Positions 59,549 to 64,000 of a stretch of 64,000 nt of DNA are shown piece after piece; position 1 is the stretch's first letter; every line of letters begins with the position of its first letter. A model generated the notes under the pieces. That model saw only the letters and a list, made by a program, of their open reading frames with translations, searched no databases and was not told where the DNA came from. Origin of the DNA: Bin5 sp965242905. Its GTDB lineage: Bacteria > Chloroflexota > Anaerolineae > Caldilineales > Caldilineaceae. The stretch is from positions 4,340,001 through 4,404,000 of the forward strand of contig CBDETM010000002.1 in NCBI GenBank assembly GCA_965242905.1. The letters run 5' to 3'. The position numbers were made by a program, and so were the translations under genes.

Positions 59549-60511
59549 CTAATGACCGACCTTGGAAAGCGGCTCCTTGCCTGCCCAAACCCGCTGCAAG
59601 TTGTCGAAGATAAACCGCCCACGGCGCTGCCAGGTATCGTATGTGACCCCGGCGATGTGTGGAGAGAAGATTACGTTGTCCAGTTTCAAAATCGGGTTGC
59701 CCGGGTCGGTCGGCTCGTCCCTTAGCACGTCCAGCCCTGCAGCGCGGATGACCCCACTGCGCAAAGCTTCGATAAGGGCCTCTTCGTCTACGACCGGGCC
59801 GCGGCACGTGTTTACAAGAATGGCGCTCGACTTCATGCGCTCCAACTCCGCCTGGCCGACCAGATGACGAGTCTGGTCGTTCAACGGCACATGCAAAGTG
59901 ACAATATCGGAACGATCTAGTAGTTCATGCAACGAGACTCGCTCCACCTGCAGACTGCGCTCCACTTCGGCGTCCGCAGGAAACGGGTCAAAGTAAAGAA
60001 CCCGCGCCTCGAACGGGACCAGTCGTTTGGCTACCTCTCTGCCGATATGGCCGAGACCGACGATGCCAACCGTCTTTCCTTGAACTGTGAAAGTCGTCAT
60101 CCCGCTGTCGATGTCCTTCCAACCGTCGTTCCGCACATTACGGTCCATCTCGGTCAGACGCCGGTAGACGCTAAGAATCAGGGCAAAGGTGTGCTCCGCC
60201 ACGTCAATCGAATTCGTGCCCCCGTTGTTGGCAAGCGGTACCTTCAACTCTTTCAACAGGGCTAACGGCATGCTATCGAAACCCGCGCTGACAAGCTGAA
60301 CAAGCTTCAGCCCTTGCGCCGACCGCAGCACTTCCTCTTCGAGATTGCTGGGAAAAAGTATCAGGAAGTCGGCGTCTGATGCCTGGTTGGCTTTCTCAAG
60401 CACCGGCAGATCGTGTGGTAGGACCGATACCTCCCACTCCTGGGGGGCAGGGGCAATAACCTGCTGGGCTAACTCGCTGACCAGATTCGTAAAGAATATC
60501 ACTTTGGGCAT
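59549..60511 (-). CDS. D-isomer 2-hydroxyacid dehydrogenase family protein
   Basis: From the ATG at 60511 (MPKVIFF) the protein is 320 residues. The Rossmann fingerprint GLGHIG (152-157) is followed by a conserved YFDPF. The catalytic triad is Arg237 (NTCRGPVVDE), Glu266 (DVLRDEP) and His285 (SPHIAG). It reduces 2-oxo acids to D-2-hydroxy acids or the reverse with NAD(P)H. It is the last gene of a minus-strand sugar-acid run (aldolase, dehydratase, amidohydrolase, dehydrogenase), so the substrate is likely a sugar-derived oxo acid such as glyoxylate or hydroxypyruvate. Confidence 0.9.
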   Translation of the reverse strand: MPKVIFFTNLVSELAQQVIAPAPQEWEVSVLPHDLPVLEKANQASDADFLILFPSNLEEEVLRSAQGLKLVQLVSAGFDSMPLALLKELKVPLANNGGTNSIDVAEHTFALILSVYRRLTEMDRNVRNDGWKDIDSGMTTFTVQGKTVGIVGLGHIGREVAKRLVPFEARVLYFDPFPADAEVERSLQVERVSLHELLDRSDIVTLHVPLNDQTRHLVGQAELERMKSSAILVNTCRGPVVDEEALIEALRSGVIRAAGLDVLRDEPTDPGNPILKLDNVIFSPHIAGVTYDTWQRRGRFIFDNLQRVWAGKEPLSKVGH

Positions 60512-60596
60512 CAGGTCATTCCTGGGGTGAAGGCCACAATCTATCGGGGCCGGGGACCTTTCTGAAGGTGGCGCAGGCACTGGCGCAAATGCTGTT

Positions 60597-61370
60597 TCAG
60601 CTATTCAGGTTCCAGACCTGTCTGGCCGTCTTGCCGAATATCCAGGCGCGCTCGTCCGCGCTCAACGTCGCCAGATAGCGCAATGGAAAAGTCAGAGAGT
60701 TGTCGAAGCCTTCGCGGCTGCTGACCGGCGGCCAGTCACTGCCCCACATGATGCGACGCGCCCCAAAAGCCTCCAATGTCAACTCAGCAAGAGGCGGAAC
60801 GTTCTCAAACGGACAGGGCAGGTCGCAGAATTCACCAAAACCGGGCAGCTTAATGGTCAGATTCTCGTGGCGGGCCAGTGCCGTGATCGCCGCGAACTCA
60901 TCCAGGTCCACGCCCGGCTTCACTCCCCCCAGATGCTCAATGACCATCGACAGCCTCGGGAAGAGGCGAAGCACCTCATTGAACTCGGCGCTCTGCAGAA
61001 TGTCCGGCCTGCTGAAGACGCTCACGACCAGCCCTAGCTCGTCGGCCACGCGCCAGTGCGCCAGCGGGTCCCCGCCTCGGCCGCGAAAATCAGCCAGCAA
61101 GCGGATCCCGGCGATGCCCTGCTCGGCCCACCCCCGGATGGCACTGCCGTCGTCATCGTCGTCTACGATCATGGCCGCGCCAAGACGGCCCGGGTTCGCC
61201 TCCATCGCCTCAACAATGTACCGGTTGTCGCTGTTGCCCATGTACTGGATCAACACAGCCTGATCAACCCCGGCGCGCGCCATGTGAAATAGCAGGACCT
61301 CGACCGGTTCATATTTGTGCAAACCGATATGACAGTGCGTATCGACAACTGCGAACTCTCTCTCACCCAT
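60597..61370 (-). CDS. Amidohydrolase family protein, lactonase-like (COG3618 type)
   Basis: The 257-residue barrel protein starts with DTHCHIG (His12, His14 of the HxH metal pair) and ends with MWGSDWPPVSS, the C-terminal Asp region typical of fuconolactonase-like amidohydrolases. These hydrolyse sugar lactones such as L-fucono-1,5-lactone. It lies between a mandelate-racemase-like dehydratase gene (20-base gap) and a dehydrogenase gene (85 bases) on the same strand. This fits the order lactone, acid, 2-keto-3-deoxy acid in a sugar pathway. I cannot tell which sugar. Confidence 0.83.
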   Translation of the reverse strand: MGEREFAVVDTHCHIGLHKYEPVEVLLFHMARAGVDQAVLIQYMGNSDNRYIVEAMEANPGRLGAAMIVDDDDDGSAIRGWAEQGIAGIRLLADFRGRGGDPLAHWRVADELGLVVSVFSRPDILQSAEFNEVLRLFPRLSMVIEHLGGVKPGVDLDEFAAITALARHENLTIKLPGFGEFCDLPCPFENVPPLAELTLEAFGARRIMWGSDWPPVSSREGFDNSLTFPLRYLATLSADERAWIFGKTARQVWNLNS

Positions 61371-61390
61371 ACCCGCTGCTCCTCCTGGAT

Positions 61391-62563
61391 TCAGTCTCCG
61401 TCTATGACAAAACTCAGCACCTCTTCGGTTGGCTCGGCGCCAAGGCCCGTCCCCTCCGGAAGCGAAAAGTATCCGTCCCGGCAGTCCATCGTGCTCCGTA
61501 TGTACTGCTTGTTGCGGTCAAAAATGGAATGCTGGTACTCATGCATGTCAAAGTTGGCAAGGGTAGCTGCTACGTGCAAACTCGCCGCCTGGGCGATGCC
61601 GATATTGATCGTCGCGTGCGGCATCACCTGGCAGTGGAACGCCTGCCCCAGTTCGCAAATGCGCCGGAACCCGGTTATTCCCGTGTGGGCCATCTCCGGC
61701 TGAATGACGTCCATGCAACGAGCCTGTAACCGCGGCAGGTATTCGTGGACAGTTCGCCACTCCTCGCCCAGACCGATTCGCGTCTTGACCGAACGCGCCA
61801 CCTGCGCCTGTCCTGCCAGGTCCTCCGGCGCCACCGGTGCCTCGGCCAGATACAGGTCAAATTCGCATAGTTTTTCTATCAACTGGGCCGCCTCCAGCGC
61901 TGTGAAACGCCAGTGCAGATCGGCGAGAATCTTCGGCGCGGGCCCGACTTCACGCCTGATGGCCTCGATCTCCGCGGCTTCGCCTTCGTCAGCCACAACC
62001 GCTGCAAACTTCAGCGCCGAAAAACCACGGTCTATCCACCGCTTACCCAGTGCAGCCCGTTCCTCCTTCGTCCCCCCCGGCAGTCCCGATACGTAGACCG
62101 GCAGCCTCTCGTGTCGCAGTCCTCCCAACAGCTGCCATACCGGTTGATTCAACAATTTGCCCCGCAGATCCCAGAGGGCCATGTCCAGCCCGGCAATCGC
62201 ATCCAGCGCGTAACCGCCAAAATGGCCCCGGACTCGCTGCAGGTCGTAAAGGTCCTCGTAGATGCGTTCAACATCGTGCGGGCTGCGCCCAATCACGAAA
62301 GGAATCAACAGCTCTTCCAGAACTGTCTGCGCTATTTGAGGTGCCACAACGCCAAAACACTCGCCCCATCCCACTGTTCCGTCACTCGCTACCGCTCTGA
62401 CCAGCAGCGTCTGGTCAAATACGGGGTATACGGTGCGGTTCCCCGGGCGCACAATATAGCCCTTCTCGTTTGGCCGGTTAGCCTCCTCTAGCGGCCCCAG
62501 GTATGGCTCGTCCCGGGGTATGCGTAGAGGAAAGAGCTCAATTGCAGTTACAGTGGCGTTCAT
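61391..62563 (-). CDS. Mandelate racemase/muconate lactonizing enzyme-like (enolase superfamily) dehydratase
   Basis: From the ATG at 62563 the protein is 390 residues. The metal ligands Asp215 (LADLHW), Glu241 (LAEAP) and Glu267 (GLGEEW) and the probable acid/base Lys185 (GFSALKF) and His316 (VMPHATINIG) mark the mandelate-racemase subgroup. Sugar-acid dehydratases such as fuconate or galactonate dehydratases share this layout. Lys185 stands alone rather than in the K-x-K pair. With a lactonase-like gene after it and a DapA-family gene before it, dehydration of an aldonic acid to 2-keto-3-deoxy acid is the likely role. Confidence 0.86.
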   Translation of the reverse strand: MNATVTAIELFPLRIPRDEPYLGPLEEANRPNEKGYIVRPGNRTVYPVFDQTLLVRAVASDGTVGWGECFGVVAPQIAQTVLEELLIPFVIGRSPHDVERIYEDLYDLQRVRGHFGGYALDAIAGLDMALWDLRGKLLNQPVWQLLGGLRHERLPVYVSGLPGGTKEERAALGKRWIDRGFSALKFAAVVADEGEAAEIEAIRREVGPAPKILADLHWRFTALEAAQLIEKLCEFDLYLAEAPVAPEDLAGQAQVARSVKTRIGLGEEWRTVHEYLPRLQARCMDVIQPEMAHTGITGFRRICELGQAFHCQVMPHATINIGIAQAASLHVAATLANFDMHEYQHSIFDRNKQYIRSTMDCRDGYFSLPEGTGLGAEPTEEVLSFVIDGD

Positions 62564-62686
62564 GGACCGTCGAATGTGAAAATGGGAGACCGCAGCTCTT
62601 GTCATCTCTTGACGCAAACAGCGAAACTGTGAACGACTTCAAGGCCTTGCTACCTGGCCCCAAGAGGTTTCATCCTCATATCTCAG

Positions 62687-63586
62687 TCATGACAACAAGA
62701 GCGGCGCCACATCCTCCCAAATGGCCTCGAACTCCTGCAAGTCCTGACTGTCTAAGTACGCGCCGGGAATGCGGCTGGCGGCCGAAGAGAAGATACCGCG
62801 TCGCAAGAAGACCTGCTTGTAAACTGCCACCCCATGCATGCGTTCAAAGTTAAGCAAAGGCAACAGACGGTTGAAAAGGTCGCGAGCGCCGGATTCGTCA
62901 TTCTCCTCCAACAAGGCCCAGATCTTCGTGTGCAGATCGACCGACTGGCTGGCAGGCATGTTACCGCAGGCCCCCCTACGCCACTCGTCGATCATGTAGA
63001 TCCCGCCCTGCCCACCAAAGACGCCGCGGCAGGCATCCCCGGCCGCAGCCAGCGTACGCGAAATGGCACGCGGCTCCGGCAGCGTCTCCTCCTTGAGATA
63101 CTGTACCCACTCCAATTCCCGGCACATGCGCGCCAGCAACTCCGAGGACATGGGTGTCCCGATCGGCCCCATAAAGTTCTGAATGCAGATCGGGATGCGC
63201 AGGGCGTCGTCTAGAGCCCGGTAGTATTCATAGCAACCGTACGCGTCCGGATGCAGGATATGAGGCGGCATCGCCATGATACCGTCGGCGCCCACATCCT
63301 GGGCGAACTGGCTCAGAGCTACAGCCGGCACCCTGTGACCGTGTGTAGTGGCAGCAACAACCGGTACCCGCCCGTCGGTTTCCTCGACGACTATCTGGAT
63401 CCAACGCTGTCGCTCTTCGTCCGACATCGTCGCGAATTCGCCTGCGTTCGCCGGCCCCACCAGCCCAGCCGCATCCGCCTCGATGCAAAACGCCACCTGG
63501 CGCCGAAGCGCTTCTTCATCCAGCAAAAGGTCGTCGGTAAATGGAGTAACGACAATCGCAAAGATGCCGCGCCAATTCTTGTTCAT
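62687..63586 (-). CDS. DapA-family (dihydrodipicolinate synthase/NAL-like) lyase
   Basis: The 299-residue barrel has the Schiff-base lysine in VQYLKEETLPE (Lys165). The Tyr of the usual YN-x-P strand is replaced: the segment reads ICIQNF, with Gln136 at the Tyr position. The G-T-T-G-E loop is GPANAGEF, so the classic dihydrodipicolinate synthase site is absent. Together with the downstream dehydratase and lactonase, I infer a 2-keto-3-deoxy sugar-acid aldolase that yields pyruvate and an aldehyde. It is the first gene of the operon. No aspartate-family lysine genes are near. Confidence 0.85.
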   Translation of the reverse strand: MNKNWRGIFAIVVTPFTDDLLLDEEALRRQVAFCIEADAAGLVGPANAGEFATMSDEERQRWIQIVVEETDGRVPVVAATTHGHRVPAVALSQFAQDVGADGIMAMPPHILHPDAYGCYEYYRALDDALRIPICIQNFMGPIGTPMSSELLARMCRELEWVQYLKEETLPEPRAISRTLAAAGDACRGVFGGQGGIYMIDEWRRGACGNMPASQSVDLHTKIWALLEENDESGARDLFNRLLPLLNFERMHGVAVYKQVFLRRGIFSSAASRIPGAYLDSQDLQEFEAIWEDVAPLLLS

Positions 63587-63772
63587 CAGTCAGCCCCACC
63601 AAACTGATAAGTTAATGTGGAAGGATCCCCCAAGAGTCGACTACGCAGCACGCTACTGTCAACTAGAGTTCCCTGGAGATTCGCAAACAAATTGAGTAAC
63701 GGGACTGTCGCACTCATTGCACGATCCACTTGTCTCGACAGCGCCACCGGTTCCCGCCAAAGCCCAAGTTTA

Positions 63773-63800
63773 TTGCCCGAACCCCTCGGGACAGTATACT
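63773..63800 (+). promoter_or_regulatory. Promoter for the edge enolase-superfamily gene
   Basis: TTGCCC and TATACT are 16 bases apart, with the start codon at 63843. Confidence 0.45.
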
Positions 63801-63842
63801 ACAGTTAGGTAGCCATTCCATTTACTAGCGAGCGAAACAACC

Positions 63843-64000
63843 ATGAAAATCACCGACGTAAAGGTAGTCCGGCTGCAGGGCATATTGGAATCCGAGGGAG
63901 AGTTCTGGGAGGAGCGGCTGCTGCGGCCTCTAGACATCTACCCTGAACACAAGGCCGAGGGCCCGCATGAAATGTTGGCGACAGGCGAAGGCCGCTATGA
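63843..64000 (+). CDS. Second enolase-superfamily gene, 3' end beyond window
   Basis: The visible 52 residues start MKITDVKVVRLQG, the usual N-terminal capping-domain strand of mandelate-racemase-type proteins, followed by a Glu/Trp-rich segment. No catalytic residue is in view. It diverges from the DapA-family operon, with a fair promoter in the 256-base gap. It may be a sugar-acid dehydratase or racemase in the same pathway, but this rests on about 50 residues only. Confidence 0.6.
   Translation, partial: MKITDVKVVRLQGILESEGEFWEERLLRPLDIYPEHKAEGPHEMLATGEGRY

Overview
The window is a bacterial chromosome segment of moderately high GC. It probably comes from the Chloroflexota, near the Caldilinea/Anaerolineae group. 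I infer this from gene content and protein style: Tat-type sugar-binding lipoproteins, LysM and L,D-transpeptidase proteins, many amidohydrolase-2, enolase-superfamily, sulfatase and phytanoyl-dioxygenase genes, and short palindromic intergenic repeats. No 16S gene or other lineage marker is present, so the placement is provisional. I see no rRNA, tRNA or CRISPR array.

Layout. 1-627: the end-truncated start of a PfkB sugar kinase. 628-2446: a gene-free stretch with hairpins and degenerate tandem repeats. 2.4-7.5 kb: a sugar ABC importer (binding protein and two permeases, no ATPase) followed closely by an FG-GAP/UnbV lipoprotein. 7.5-12.2 kb: three tandem paralogous MFS exporters. 12.3-17.5 kb: a same-strand catabolic run of PhyH dioxygenase, two amidohydrolases, a small Rieske protein and an M20 peptidase. 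17.6-24.8 kb: cell-envelope genes (LysM-SH3-glycosidase, two L,D-transpeptidases), a thioesterase, peptide deformylase and an intact IS982-like element. 25.9-29.0 kb: a class III aminotransferase and a sulfatase. 29.1-31.5 kb: a minus-strand group with signal peptidase I, a small CxxC protein, a YbjN-like protein and a FAM151/menorin-like protein. 31.9-37.5 kb: gyrA with an AlbA-type regulator, and rplI. 37.8-42.0 kb: a two-component system whose regulator and kinase flank a protease-less triple-PDZ protein. 42.2-46.6 kb: small membrane and hypothetical proteins and an M16 peptidase. 47.7-51.7 kb: a long ferredoxin-type nitrite/sulfite reductase, an unknown protein and a TrpD2-like enzyme. 51.8-59.1 kb: a CCA-type nucleotidyltransferase, a TPP enzyme and a DUF4129/DUF58/MoxR module. 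59.5-64 kb: a sugar-acid catabolic operon and the start of a second enolase-superfamily gene.

Mobile and repeated DNA is the least ordinary part. The IS982-like element has a perfect 16-bp terminal repeat and a CACTA target duplication. Two related, non-coding elements of about 460 bp (near 25.2 and 36.2 kb) look like MITEs: one has 13-bp inverted ends, the other is flanked by a perfect 9-bp direct repeat. A separate GGGGCACC...GGTGCCC palindrome occurs four times between genes.

Other points worth checking are the GyrA quinolone-pocket residues (HPHNDQ in place of the usual HPHGDS), the PDZ protein sitting inside the two-component locus, and the uncharacterised catabolic and reductase clusters.
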